Source: Kiritimatiellia bacterium
GTDB taxonomy: Bacteria; Verrucomicrobiota; Kiritimatiellia; RFP12; UBA1067
Assembly (NCBI GenBank): GCA_017427485.1
Contig: JAFRSR010000218.1
Span: 1 to 62,136 of the forward strand
Direction of reading: 5' to 3'
Length of the DNA stretch: 62,136 nucleotides
Within the stretch, counting starts at the first letter, position 1. Each line of letters opens with the position of its first letter. The position numbers were made by a program, and so were the translations under genes. Below are positions 8,472 through 17,000 of this stretch, piece after piece. The notes beneath the pieces were generated by a model. The model was not told the origin of the DNA. It searched no databases and saw only the letters and a list, made by a program, of their open reading frames with translations.

Positions 8472-9758
8472 TCACGCCTCCACGAAATCGAATCCGCGCA
8501 CCTTCCCGATGGTCACGTCGATGAACGCGCCCACCTCCGCCGGACTGCGCAGATGGACGACGCCGTCCACGTCCGGCGCCTGCGAGGCGAGACGCGCCAC
8601 GCCCGGCGCCACCACGAGCGCGCGGAAGGTTTGGCCCACATACTTGCGTGCCTTCGCGGACCAGATGCGTTTCTGGAGCGCCATCACTTCGCCCGCGCGG
8701 CGTTCCGCCACGGCGAGCGACGGACGGCGCGGCAACTTCGCCGCGGGCGTCCCCTCCTCGGGCGAGAACGCGAATACGCCGAGATGGTCGAACGACATGC
8801 GCTTGATGTCGGTGAGCATCCGCTTAAAAGCCGCCGGCGTCTCGCCCGGGAAGCCCGTCATCACGGTCGTGCGCAACGTCACGCCCGGCACCGCCGCGCG
8901 CAGACGCACCGCCGCCTCCCGCGTGGCCTTCACGGCCGACCCGCGCGCCATCGCCACGAGAATCTTCGGATCCGTGTGCTGGAGCGGCACGTCCACATAT
9001 TTCACGGCATGCGGGGAGGTGTTCAGCCAATCAAGGAAATCGTCCGTGATCTCGCTCGGGTAGGAATAGAGCACGCGCACCCAGAAATCGCCGGGGATCT
9101 TGTCGAGCGCGCGGAGGAGCGTCACGAGGTTCGTGCCGTCGCGGAAATCGACGCCGTAGAGCATCGGGTCCTGCGCGATCACGTTCAGCTCCTTCACGCC
9201 CGTCTTCACGAGCGCGCGCGCCTCGGCGAGGACGCTCTTGAGCGGACGCGACCGGAACTTCCCGCGGATCGCGGGAATCGCGCAGTAGGTGCAGCGGTGC
9301 GCGCATCCCTCCGCCACCTTGAGGTACGCGAACGCCGCGCCCGTGAGGCGCAGCGCGGGCATCGGCGGGTCGAACACCCTCTTCGGCATCCCCGGCGGCA
9401 CGGCGGCGGATTTCAACCCGCCCACCACGTCGACGATGCGGTCGAGCGCGTCGACGCCGAGGATCGCGTCGAGGTCGGGAAACGCCTTGAGCACCTCGGC
9501 GCGGTAGCGCTGTATGAAGCACCCGGCCGCGACCACGGCCTTGCAGCGCCCCGCCCGCTTCAGCTCACACGCGCGCGCAATCTCGGCGGCGGCCTCCTCG
9601 CGCGCCGACTCGATGAACGCGCACGTGTTCACGAGGATCACGTCCGCGTTGTCGGGATCCGGCGCGAGCGTGTGCCCCGCCTTCAGGAGATGCCCGCTCA
9701 TCACCTGCAGGTCGACCGCGTTCTTCGCGCAGCCGAGCGAGACGAGGCCGATGGTCAC
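8472..9758 (-). CDS. rimO: Ribosomal protein uS12 methylthiotransferase RimO
   Basis: 428 residues. The radical-SAM enzyme adds a methylthio group to the conserved Asp of ribosomal protein S12. Seen: N-terminal cluster cysteines in SLGCAKN, NTCAF and AAGCF, the radical-SAM CxxxCxxC in CAHRCTYCAIP, GFPGET, and a C-terminal TRAM-like domain (KYVGQTFRALVV). The start is GTG at 9758, overlapping the GH2 stop as GTGA, with AAGGGAG just upstream. This implies translational coupling. The longer upstream frame is a shadow of GH2. Confidence 0.92.
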   Translation of the reverse strand: MTIGLVSLGCAKNAVDLQVMSGHLLKAGHTLAPDPDNADVILVNTCAFIESAREEAAAEIARACELKRAGRCKAVVAAGCFIQRYRAEVLKAFPDLDAILGVDALDRIVDVVGGLKSAAVPPGMPKRVFDPPMPALRLTGAAFAYLKVAEGCAHRCTYCAIPAIRGKFRSRPLKSVLAEARALVKTGVKELNVIAQDPMLYGVDFRDGTNLVTLLRALDKIPGDFWVRVLYSYPSEITDDFLDWLNTSPHAVKYVDVPLQHTDPKILVAMARGSAVKATREAAVRLRAAVPGVTLRTTVMTGFPGETPAAFKRMLTDIKRMSFDHLGVFAFSPEEGTPAAKLPRRPSLAVAERRAGEVMALQKRIWSAKARKYVGQTFRALVVAPGVARLASQAPDVDGVVHLRSPAEVGAFIDVTIGKVRGFDFVEA

Positions 9759-12700
9759 CGGACTCCCTTCTTCGCGGACGAGAACGTGACGGACCACTGT
9801 TCGCGCTGAATCGGGAAGATGTACTCGGGTTCGGGCTTCGGCCCGCAGCTCGCGCCGCCGAGGCCGAGCTGGCGAATGTCCAGGTTGAGGCACACTTCCG
9901 CGCGCGGCGGCTTCACGTTCCAAATGCGCTGCTGCTTGTCGCGGTGGCGCGCGAACTCGAGGTCCTCCCAGGAGTGGTGGAGCGCCTGCACGAACAGCGG
10001 CACGCTGCCGCGCACGACCACGCCCGCGCCCTTCGCGTCCGTAAGCGCGGCCCAGCGCACGTCGCTCTTGTAGCCGTTGTCCTGCGGACGTACGTAGTCC
10101 ACGTACTGCTCCGTCACCGTGGACGACCATTTCCCGATGAACGAGCCCGTGCAGCGGTCGATGTAGTTCTCCCATGGGCCCCTTCCGTACCACGCGAAGT
10201 TCTCGAGGCCCGACTCAAGCAGAAGCGAGAGGCCAAGGCGCGGGAGGGCGGACGGCATGCGCCCGTAGGGGGTCACGTCGTTCTTGATGGTGAACGACCC
10301 GTCATCCGAGAAGATGTAGTCCGCCACGTGCGTGAAGCCGGCGGACTTCGCGCCCTGCACCTCCACCACGGCGCGCACGCCTCCCGGGATCGCGGTGAGC
10401 GACCGCGTGTGGTAGCGGAGCTGCGTGAGGCCGCTCTGGTAGATGTTGCCGAATCCCAGCTTCATCGGCGCGTCGGCGCGCCCGCGCAGCCAGATGTCGT
10501 TGTCCGTGAGCGCGCGCATGACGGTGAGGCGCGGACCGCGCACCACGCCGTCGCGGTCCTGAAGCACGACGCGTCCGTCCATCTCCAGGAACGAGAGCGT
10601 GCCCGTAGCACGGCTGAACACGGCCTTCGTGGTGCCGATCTGGACCTTAATCTCATTGCCGTCTTGAAGCGGCGAGACGCCGCTTCTCCCAGGGTGATCA
10701 AGCGGCGAGACGCCGCTTCTCCCAGGGGCCCCGAGCGCGATCTGGTCGCGCGCGACGGCGTGACCCTTCTCCGCCCAGAGCGTGTCCGCCTTCAGGCGGA
10801 AGGCAACGTTGAGGAAATACTCGACGCCCGACTTCAGCGCGCCGTAGTTCGGCCACGGAAGCGGCGCCCGCGCGCCCGGATCGACGGGCGGCACGTCGAA
10901 GGTGCCCTGCGCCGCGACCTTGCCGTCGGCCAGCAGCTCCCACGTGCCCGCAAAGGCGTCAGCGCGCGTGAAGGAGAAGCGGTTCCACAGCTCGAGGCCG
11001 TCGTCCTTCCGCGTCACCACGAGGTTGCGGTGGACGTGGCCCACCTCCACGAGCTTCGGCGTGACGTGGCGCTCGGCGTCGATCACGCCGTTCGCGCAGA
11101 AGTTGCCGTCGTTCGGCTCGTCGAAGTCGCCGCCGTAGGCAAGGTAGCGCTGGCGCTTGCCGTCGGGGCCGATGCGGTCGGTCTCCTTCCACACGGCCTG
11201 ATCCACCCAGTCCCAGATGCAGCCGCCCACGAGCGAGTCGCTCGCGTAGAACGCGTCCCAGTATTCCTGGAAGTTGCCGAGCGCGTTGCCCATGCAGTGC
11301 GCGTACTCGAAGAAGAACTGCGTCTTCTTGAAGAGTCCGCGTCCCTTCGTGTACGTGATCGTGGGATAGCCCGGGCCGTCCCAGGGAAAGCGCTCGCAGT
11401 CCTGGCGGTAGACGATCGGGAGTGTGGGGTCGAGCGGACGGCACGTCTCGGTGACAATGTCGAACGTGGGCCCCTGTCCGGCCTCGTTGCCCCAGCTCCA
11501 CGAGAACACACAGGCGTTGTTGCGCCAGTTGATCATCATGTCGCGGCAGCGGTCCACATGCGCCTGCGTCCAGCTCGGCGGCGAGGCGAGGCACTTGAGG
11601 CCGTAGCCCATGCCGTGGCTCTCCACGTTCGCCTCGGCCTGCACGTAGAGTCCGTAGCGGTCGCAGAGGTGGTAGAAATAGGGATCGTTCGGGTAGTGCG
11701 AGGTGCGCACAGTGTCGATGTTGAAGCGCTTCATCAACAGCACGTCGCGCAGCATCTCTTCGCGCGACACGCTGCGCCCGTTCACGGGCGAGGCGTCATG
11801 GCGGTTCACGCCCTTGAACTTCACGGCGCGTCCGTTGATCCATACGGCGCCGGAGGGACGCACCTCCACCTTCTTGAAGCCGAGCTTGCAGGTGCGGACG
11901 TCCTCGCCCGCCGTGATGACGAGCGTGTAGAGGTAGGGATCCTCCGCGCTCCAAAGATGCGCGCCGGGAACGTCCAAGTGCAGGCGACCATTGCGCGCGG
12001 CGAACGTGCCCACGGGTTTGTACGCGGCGTCGTAGAGGGTGGCGGCGGCGGTCGCGCGGGAGCGCGACCCTCCCGCGCCGTGCGTGCGAAGCTCCACGTC
12101 GAGGTCGACGGAGGCGTCGCGGTAGTTGTTGACGAGGTCCACGGTGGCGTGGAAGTCGCTGATCTCCGTCTTCGGCGTCGCGAAGAGCATCACGTTGCGG
12201 TAGATGCCCGAGTAGCGGAAGAAATCCTGGTCTTCGAGGTACGCGCCGTCACTCCAGCGGTAGACCTCCACGGCGAGCAGGTTGTCGCCGGGACGGAGGT
12301 ACTTCGTGACGTTGAACTCGTGGGCCGTGCAGCTGTCTTCGCTGAAGCCCACCTTCTCGCCGTTCACCCACACGTAGTAGGCGCTGTAGACGCCCTCAAA
12401 GCGCAGGAACACCTCGCGGCCCTTCCACGCGTCCGGCATGGTGAACGCGGTGCGGTAGGACGACACGGGATTGTAGTCGCGGTCCGTGTAGGGGGGATTG
12501 TCGGGGTGGGGATAGGGGATATTCGAGTAGATGGGGATGCCGTAGCCCTTCAACTCCACGCAGCTCGGCACGGCGATGTCGTACCAGCCGGAGTCGTCGA
12601 AGCCGGGCTTGTAGAAATCCACGGGGCGCTGCGACGGGGCGCCGCACCAGTTGTAGCGCCACGTACCGTTCAGGGACTTCACCCACGGCGTCTGCGGCAA

Positions 12701-13291
12701 TTCCGCCGTAAAGGCGTCCTCCACGCGCGCGAGCGGAAACGAGTAGGCGCGCGAGGGCTCCACGTTCACGTAGTTGACGAGCTCGTTCTCCCACTCGGGG
12801 GCCTTCTCCCTCGCACGCTGCGCGCGAACCTTCTCGAGCGTGGCGTCGCGCACGTCCGCCCACTGCAGACCGTGCGTCTCGCGGAGGTCGGTCCACTCGA
12901 AGCGCCCCGCCTCCGTCGGCACGGGCTTGAGGCGTTTCTCCACGAAGTGGCGTAACGCGGCCTCGGTGCCGGCCACGTCGGAGCCGTGGAAGTACATCAC
13001 GCCGTTGCGCAGACCGTACTTCCAGGAGCCCTTCGCGTCCCAGGGCTGGGTGGACACATAGAAGTCGCCGGCGAACGCGGGCGCGTAGCCGAGCACCTGC
13101 ACCTCCACGCCCGTCACGCGCTTCACCTCCGCGGCGAGCGTGCGCATGAGCGCGTAGGTGCCCTTCGTCTCGTCCTTGCTCGCGTGGATGCGGAACGGAC
13201 GCGCGTCGCCGCGCTCGATGGTGAACGTCTCGGCGGCGAGCGGTCCGGCGAAAGCGGCCGCCGCCGCGAGGCAGAGGGAGAGGCGTCTCAT
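9755..13291 (-). CDS. Beta-galactosidase-like enzyme, glycoside hydrolase family 2 (secreted)
   Basis: 1178 residues. Signal peptide MRRLSLCLAAAAAFAGPLAA, an extra N-terminal region of about 170 residues, then the LacZ layout: sugar-binding jelly roll, Ig-like domain, and a TIM barrel with acid/base Glu in SWGNEAGQG and nucleophile Glu in FFFEYAHCMGN. A beta-sandwich with GRGPWENY closes the protein. It hydrolyses terminal beta-galactosides outside the cytoplasm. Near residues 855-876 the frame carries two direct copies of GRSGVSPL encoded by REP-like hairpins, in a linker between domains. The ATG overlaps the deaminase stop as ATGA. Confidence 0.93.
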   Translation of the reverse strand: MRRLSLCLAAAAAFAGPLAAETFTIERGDARPFRIHASKDETKGTYALMRTLAAEVKRVTGVEVQVLGYAPAFAGDFYVSTQPWDAKGSWKYGLRNGVMYFHGSDVAGTEAALRHFVEKRLKPVPTEAGRFEWTDLRETHGLQWADVRDATLEKVRAQRAREKAPEWENELVNYVNVEPSRAYSFPLARVEDAFTAELPQTPWVKSLNGTWRYNWCGAPSQRPVDFYKPGFDDSGWYDIAVPSCVELKGYGIPIYSNIPYPHPDNPPYTDRDYNPVSSYRTAFTMPDAWKGREVFLRFEGVYSAYYVWVNGEKVGFSEDSCTAHEFNVTKYLRPGDNLLAVEVYRWSDGAYLEDQDFFRYSGIYRNVMLFATPKTEISDFHATVDLVNNYRDASVDLDVELRTHGAGGSRSRATAAATLYDAAYKPVGTFAARNGRLHLDVPGAHLWSAEDPYLYTLVITAGEDVRTCKLGFKKVEVRPSGAVWINGRAVKFKGVNRHDASPVNGRSVSREEMLRDVLLMKRFNIDTVRTSHYPNDPYFYHLCDRYGLYVQAEANVESHGMGYGLKCLASPPSWTQAHVDRCRDMMINWRNNACVFSWSWGNEAGQGPTFDIVTETCRPLDPTLPIVYRQDCERFPWDGPGYPTITYTKGRGLFKKTQFFFEYAHCMGNALGNFQEYWDAFYASDSLVGGCIWDWVDQAVWKETDRIGPDGKRQRYLAYGGDFDEPNDGNFCANGVIDAERHVTPKLVEVGHVHRNLVVTRKDDGLELWNRFSFTRADAFAGTWELLADGKVAAQGTFDVPPVDPGARAPLPWPNYGALKSGVEYFLNVAFRLKADTLWAEKGHAVARDQIALGAPGRSGVSPLDHPGRSGVSPLQDGNEIKVQIGTTKAVFSRATGTLSFLEMDGRVVLQDRDGVVRGPRLTVMRALTDNDIWLRGRADAPMKLGFGNIYQSGLTQLRYHTRSLTAIPGGVRAVVEVQGAKSAGFTHVADYIFSDDGSFTIKNDVTPYGRMPSALPRLGLSLLLESGLENFAWYGRGPWENYIDRCTGSFIGKWSSTVTEQYVDYVRPQDNGYKSDVRWAALTDAKGAGVVVRGSVPLFVQALHHSWEDLEFARHRDKQQRIWNVKPPRAEVCLNLDIRQLGLGGASCGPKPEPEYIFPIQREQWSVTFSSAKKGVR
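10667..10727 (+). repeat. Two REP-like hairpins in direct repeat inside the GH2 gene
   Basis: Two identical 28-nt copies (10667-10694 and 10700-10727) repeat with a 33-nt period, i.e. 11 codons. Each is AAGCGGCG-AGA-CGCCGCTT followed by CTCCCAGGG, an 8-bp perfect stem. They encode GRSGVSPL twice. The same AAGCGGC stem recurs in the glycosyltransferase at 46598-46663. Confidence 0.85.
12050..12079 (+). repeat. REP-like hairpin inside the GH2 gene
   Basis: GGTCGCGC-GGGA-GCGCGACC (12050-12069) is followed by CTCCCGCGCC. On the minus strand this is GGGAG, then an 8-bp stem, a TCCC loop, the stem again, then GCC. It encodes the GAGGSRSRATAAA stretch, another linker in GH2. Confidence 0.7.
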
Positions 13292-13776
13292 GACGGCTCC
13301 TCCTTCAGCGTGAAGCTGCGGCATTTCACTCCGGCCTGGCGGAACATCTCCTTCACCGTATCCAGGAAGGCGGTGTAGTCGCCGCCATACACCACCTCGG
13401 CGATGCCGGCGTTGATGATGAGCTTCGCGCACGTGAGGCAGGGGGAGAGTGTGATGTAGATCGTGCCGCCGTTCACGTTCACGCCGTAGCGCGCGGCCTG
13501 GCAGATCGCGTTCTGTTCGGCGTGCACGCAGAGGCACTCGTCGAGGCCCTTGCCGCTCGGCGTCTTGCCCGCGCAGCGCGGGCAGCCGCCGTCGAAGCAG
13601 TTCTTCACGCCGCGCGGCGTGCCGTTGTAGCCGGATGAGAGGAGATGGTTGTCCTTCGTGATCACCGCCGCCACCTTCCGGCGCGAGCAGTTCGACCGCT
13701 TGGCAACCACCTGCGCGATCTCCATGAAGTACTCGTCCCAGGTAGGACGCGTGTCGTTCTTCGACTTCCGCTTCAT
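13288..13776 (-). CDS. Deoxycytidylate (dCMP) deaminase
   Basis: 162 residues, usual size. Zinc-dependent deaminase making dUMP from dCMP for dTMP synthesis. Zinc and catalytic motifs: HAEQNAI (His and the proton-shuttle Glu) and PCLTCAKL. The substrate loop is SSGYNGTPRG. A CPRCAG pair may hold a second structural metal. The start ATG at 13776 lies 1 bp after the stop of the upstream gene; the stop overlaps the GH2 start. A nucleotide enzyme between a UDP-sugar enzyme and a glycosidase is an unusual context. Confidence 0.92.
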   Translation of the reverse strand: MKRKSKNDTRPTWDEYFMEIAQVVAKRSNCSRRKVAAVITKDNHLLSSGYNGTPRGVKNCFDGGCPRCAGKTPSGKGLDECLCVHAEQNAICQAARYGVNVNGGTIYITLSPCLTCAKLIINAGIAEVVYGGDYTAFLDTVKEMFRQAGVKCRSFTLKEEPS

Positions 13777-13777
13777 G

Positions 13778-15124
13778 TCAGCATCCCTGGAGGAGCAGGC
13801 CGGTCGAGGCGAGGTCGCGCGCGTCGAGCGCGTAGACGGGGTCGATCTCCACGGGCACGTCGTCGGCCACGTTGACACCCGCCGCCGCGAGCTGGCGGCG
13901 CCATTTCGCCTGCAGGTCGGCCTGGCAGGTGGCGGGGGAGTCCTCGCCCGTTGCGTTCTTGACGGGCGAGAACTCGTCGCGGCGGTCGAACGCGCAGCAC
14001 GAGGCGCCCTTCGCGTCCGCGAGCGCGTCGAAGATGAACTTCTCGAACTTGTAGCCGTTCGGCTCCGTCGGCTTGACGGTGGCGCCGGAGGCGTCCACGT
14101 ACGGGATCTTCTTGTGCGCGAGGTGGAGCGGCATCGCCTTCGCGGCCTCCTTCTCGAGGAAGGCGCGGTCGAACACGTGGATGGCGGGGGAGCCATACTT
14201 GAAGTAGAGCTCGCCGTCCGCGCGGCGGCGGTTGTTCATCTCGTCCGTCATCTCGGTGTACTCGATCATGTCGAAGTGGCCGTCGCGCTTCACGACCATG
14301 CCGAGGCCCTCGTAGGGGTCGCGCTTCGCGGTGAGCTTGAGGGAGTACTCGCTCTTCTCAAGCGTGTGGAGACCGATGAACGCGGGGTCGGCCACGTCCA
14401 CGAGCGGGTTGTCCACCTGGAAGTAGAAGAGCGTCTTGACGCCGCGTTCGCGCATGTTCTTGAAGCAGCCGTTCGCCTTCAGCGCGGCGATCATGCCGCC
14501 GTGTCCGTCCGGGCTCATGAAGATGCGGCCGGGCGCCTCGAGGATGATCTTGCCGTCGGGCGTCATGCCGGGCCACATGCCCTGCTTGAAGAAGATCACG
14601 TCCGCCGGGTCGAGCCCGAAGTAGTCGTTCTCCTCGAAGTGAGCCACGGTGGCGGCGTAGTTCGCTGCGCTCGTCATCACGTAGAACGGGATCGGCGTCT
14701 TGTAGCGGAGGGTCAGCGCGAGGATCTTGCGCGCGTGGAAGTAGAAGAGCGACGCGCCCGTGACGGGGCCGATCGAGTAGGCGCCCTTCGGCCCGTCGAA
14801 GCCGAGGCGCGAGCCCTGCCCGCCCGCAACGAGCAGCACGCCCACGTGCCCGGCCGCGAGCTCCTTCTCGCCGGCGTCGACGGCGCGCTTCAGCGCCGCG
14901 CCCTTCAGCTCGTGCACCTTCGGGGCGGTCGGCTTGCCCTTCTTCGCGGCGGGCGCGCCGCCGCCGGCGACCATCGCCTGGCACCGCGCCAGCTCCTTGA
15001 AGTCGATCGTCTCGACCTGCGCGAGGAGCGCCTTGCGCTCCGCCGCGGAGAGTTTCTTCCAGAACTGCAGGACATGGCCCTGCCCGTTCTTCTCCAATGC
15101 CGTCTTGGCCTGTTCGTATGTCAT
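13778..15124 (-). CDS. UDPGP-family uridylyltransferase (UDP-N-acetylhexosamine pyrophosphorylase-like)
   Basis: 448 residues. It joins UTP and a hexose-1-phosphate to give a UDP-sugar. The nucleotide-binding loop is VAGGQGSRLGFDGPKGAYSI; later come MSPDGHGG, QVDNPLVDVADPAFIG and IEYTEMTDE. These match the eukaryotic-type UAP1/UDPGP fold more than the bacterial GalU or GlmU. The EY(S/T)E block favours UDP-GlcNAc/GalNAc, which would fit the NagA-like gene in the same operon, but UDP-glucose cannot be excluded. The start is set by promoter position and a GGAAGG ribosome site. Confidence 0.87.
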   Translation of the reverse strand: MTYEQAKTALEKNGQGHVLQFWKKLSAAERKALLAQVETIDFKELARCQAMVAGGGAPAAKKGKPTAPKVHELKGAALKRAVDAGEKELAAGHVGVLLVAGGQGSRLGFDGPKGAYSIGPVTGASLFYFHARKILALTLRYKTPIPFYVMTSAANYAATVAHFEENDYFGLDPADVIFFKQGMWPGMTPDGKIILEAPGRIFMSPDGHGGMIAALKANGCFKNMRERGVKTLFYFQVDNPLVDVADPAFIGLHTLEKSEYSLKLTAKRDPYEGLGMVVKRDGHFDMIEYTEMTDEMNNRRRADGELYFKYGSPAIHVFDRAFLEKEAAKAMPLHLAHKKIPYVDASGATVKPTEPNGYKFEKFIFDALADAKGASCCAFDRRDEFSPVKNATGEDSPATCQADLQAKWRRQLAAAGVNVADDVPVEIDPVYALDARDLASTGLLLQGC

Positions 15125-15159
15125 CTTGACCTTCCGTGGTTCGTTTGAAATTGTTGTAT

Positions 15160-15168
15160 AGTATACCA
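15160..15168 (-). promoter_or_regulatory. Extended -10 promoter of the UDPGP-dCMP deaminase-GH2-rimO-nagA operon
   Basis: The minus strand reads TTTTGGTATACTATAC, TATACT preceded by TGG, about 36 nt ahead of the start codon. It separates this operon from the genes read in from 15.2-29 kb. Confidence 0.6.
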
Positions 15169-15200
15169 AAACCACTCCTTGGCGTCACTTCCGCACTGAT

Positions 15201-16985
15201 TCAGGGTTTGATCAGCGACCAGTCCTCGGGGCCGATCGTGCGGCCCGCGTAGGCAAAGGGCTTCGCGCCATAGTTCGTGACGAGGCGCGAGCCGTCGGAC
15301 CACGTGGTGCAGAACACGTCCTCGGCGAGGCGCGCGTGCTTCTCCATGAAGAGGTACTGGAGGTAGTTCAGCTTCGCGTAGATGTCCCAGCCCTCCTTGA
15401 TCTTCGCAACGGAGTCGCGCAGCTCCTTGTCGGTGCCGCAGCGGAGGTCCGAGTCGCCCATCCAGTCGGTGCCGTCCGAAACGAATTTCGAGTAGAAGTA
15501 GAAGTTCGGGCGGCCGCCGTACTCCAGCAGCTTCAGGCGCGAGTAGCGGTCCTGCGCCGTGAAGTTCACCGTGGTCGTGAACGGGTTCTGCACGATGAAG
15601 CCGTTGTAGACGATCTGCCATACGGGGATCATGCCGTCCACGAGGCCCTTGTTCTTCTTGCGCGGGTCGCCGAAGCTCGCGTAGAGGACCGAGTCCGTCT
15701 CGCCCGCGAAGTGGTCGAGCGACCCCTCGCTCGCGAAGCCGCCGAACGCCTTGCGCGTGAGCGCGGCGCAGCGCCCCCACCACTTCGCCGAGTCGGCGCG
15801 CGAGCACTTGTGGCGCGGGTCGTCGCACTTCGGCGCGAGGAGGATCGTCACCGTGTCGAAGTAGCCCATGCCCTGGAACCCGAGCGCGCGGATGCGCCAG
15901 AGGTCGCGCGTGCAGAACTTCTCGTAGGCGCGCTGCGGGCAGATTTCGTACGGGCACCCGCCGCCCCACCACTGCGTGTGCGCGGGCTTGATCGTACCGT
16001 CCGCGTTCTTGACGGTCCACTCCGCGTCCCAGCAGTCCGCAATGAGGTAGGCGTCGCGCCAGTTGCCGTGCGGCACGATCTGGTAGCCGTTCGCCTGCGT
16101 CATCTTGATGAGCTCGCGCAGACGCGCCTCGCCGCCGAGCGACGGCTCGACGGGGAAGATCTGCGGCCACCGGCCGTCGTGTCCGCCCACGTTCCAGCCG
16201 ACGAGGCAGAGCTCCGCCTTGCCGACACCCTGCCGCTTCAGCTCGCGCACGATGTCCTGCACGCGGTCGAACGTGACGACCTGCTTCACCTGCGGCTCGT
16301 CCTCGGGCGTCTGATTCGGCTTGGGACTCGGCACCGGCTTCCACGCCTGGCGGATGCGGATCTCGGGCGCCTCCACGCCGTACTTGAGGAGCGGGTTGTC
16401 CTTCACACGCTCCGTGAACGGCACGATCGCCTTGCGGTCCAGCTGGTACTTCCGGTAGGCGCGCGCCATGCCGCTGTAGTCGGCGTTGCCGCCGGAGAGG
16501 AAATGGTACTCGATCGAAAAGTCCTCGTAGGGATCCGCGCACTGCTCCGCGTTGAGCACGCAGCTCATGCGGTAGACGCCGTCGTGCGCCGAGACCTTCG
16601 CCGTGAAGTAGTACTTGAGCCCCGTCACGAACGCGACCCATGTCTTCTCCGGCGTCTTCATGCCGAACATCGACATCGATGGCCACGAGCACGAGTAATC
16701 GCCCGTGTCGCAGCGGAACGTGCCGTACTGCCCCGTGGGCACCACCCAGTAGCCTGCGTCGCCCTTTCGCGCCGTGGCGAAGTCGGGCGTCATCTCCAGG
16801 CGCTTCGCGCCCTTCGCGCGGATTTCGCCCTGCGCCACGCGGAACGACAACACGCCGTCCTTCTCCACGAGCGGCCGCGTCTCCGTCTCGACCTTGCCGT
16901 CGAGGAGCGTCCATGTCATGCGCATGTCAGCAGCGCCCGCGAACAGTGCCCCGAGCGCGACAGTTGCAATCCAGAGTTTCTTCAT
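15201..16985 (-). CDS. Secreted glycosidase-like protein, family unclear
   Basis: 594 residues with signal peptide MKKLWIATVALGALFAGAAD. An N-terminal beta-sandwich region (to about residue 190) is followed by a likely TIM barrel: VGKAELCLVGWNVGGHDGRW, NGYQIVPHGNWRDAYLI, RALGFQGMGYFDTVTILL. The Asp in GYFDT resembles the catalytic strand of clan GH-D/GH101-type enzymes and DUF5696 proteins. No family can be named with certainty. It is the last gene of the long minus-strand block, 15 bp after the strand-loop protein. Confidence 0.7.
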   Translation of the reverse strand: MKKLWIATVALGALFAGAADMRMTWTLLDGKVETETRPLVEKDGVLSFRVAQGEIRAKGAKRLEMTPDFATARKGDAGYWVVPTGQYGTFRCDTGDYSCSWPSMSMFGMKTPEKTWVAFVTGLKYYFTAKVSAHDGVYRMSCVLNAEQCADPYEDFSIEYHFLSGGNADYSGMARAYRKYQLDRKAIVPFTERVKDNPLLKYGVEAPEIRIRQAWKPVPSPKPNQTPEDEPQVKQVVTFDRVQDIVRELKRQGVGKAELCLVGWNVGGHDGRWPQIFPVEPSLGGEARLRELIKMTQANGYQIVPHGNWRDAYLIADCWDAEWTVKNADGTIKPAHTQWWGGGCPYEICPQRAYEKFCTRDLWRIRALGFQGMGYFDTVTILLAPKCDDPRHKCSRADSAKWWGRCAALTRKAFGGFASEGSLDHFAGETDSVLYASFGDPRKKNKGLVDGMIPVWQIVYNGFIVQNPFTTTVNFTAQDRYSRLKLLEYGGRPNFYFYSKFVSDGTDWMGDSDLRCGTDKELRDSVAKIKEGWDIYAKLNYLQYLFMEKHARLAEDVFCTTWSDGSRLVTNYGAKPFAYAGRTIGPEDWSLIKP

Positions 16986-17000
16986 CTCGTTTTTCCTTTC

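Noticed and set aside
9944..12955. A 1003-residue plus-strand open frame opposite the GH2 gene
   Set aside because: Antisense shadow caused by high GC3 in GH2. Its protein is a run of Arg/His/Val/Ala without domains, and there is no ribosome site. The same holds for long plus frames at 22890-26543, 30450-33797, 33760-35907 and 59322-61295.
13776..14196. A longer dCMP deaminase with 140 extra N-terminal residues
   Set aside because: The extension is Arg/Ser/Thr-rich shadow of the UDPGP gene in another frame; the start at 13776 gives the family's usual length.
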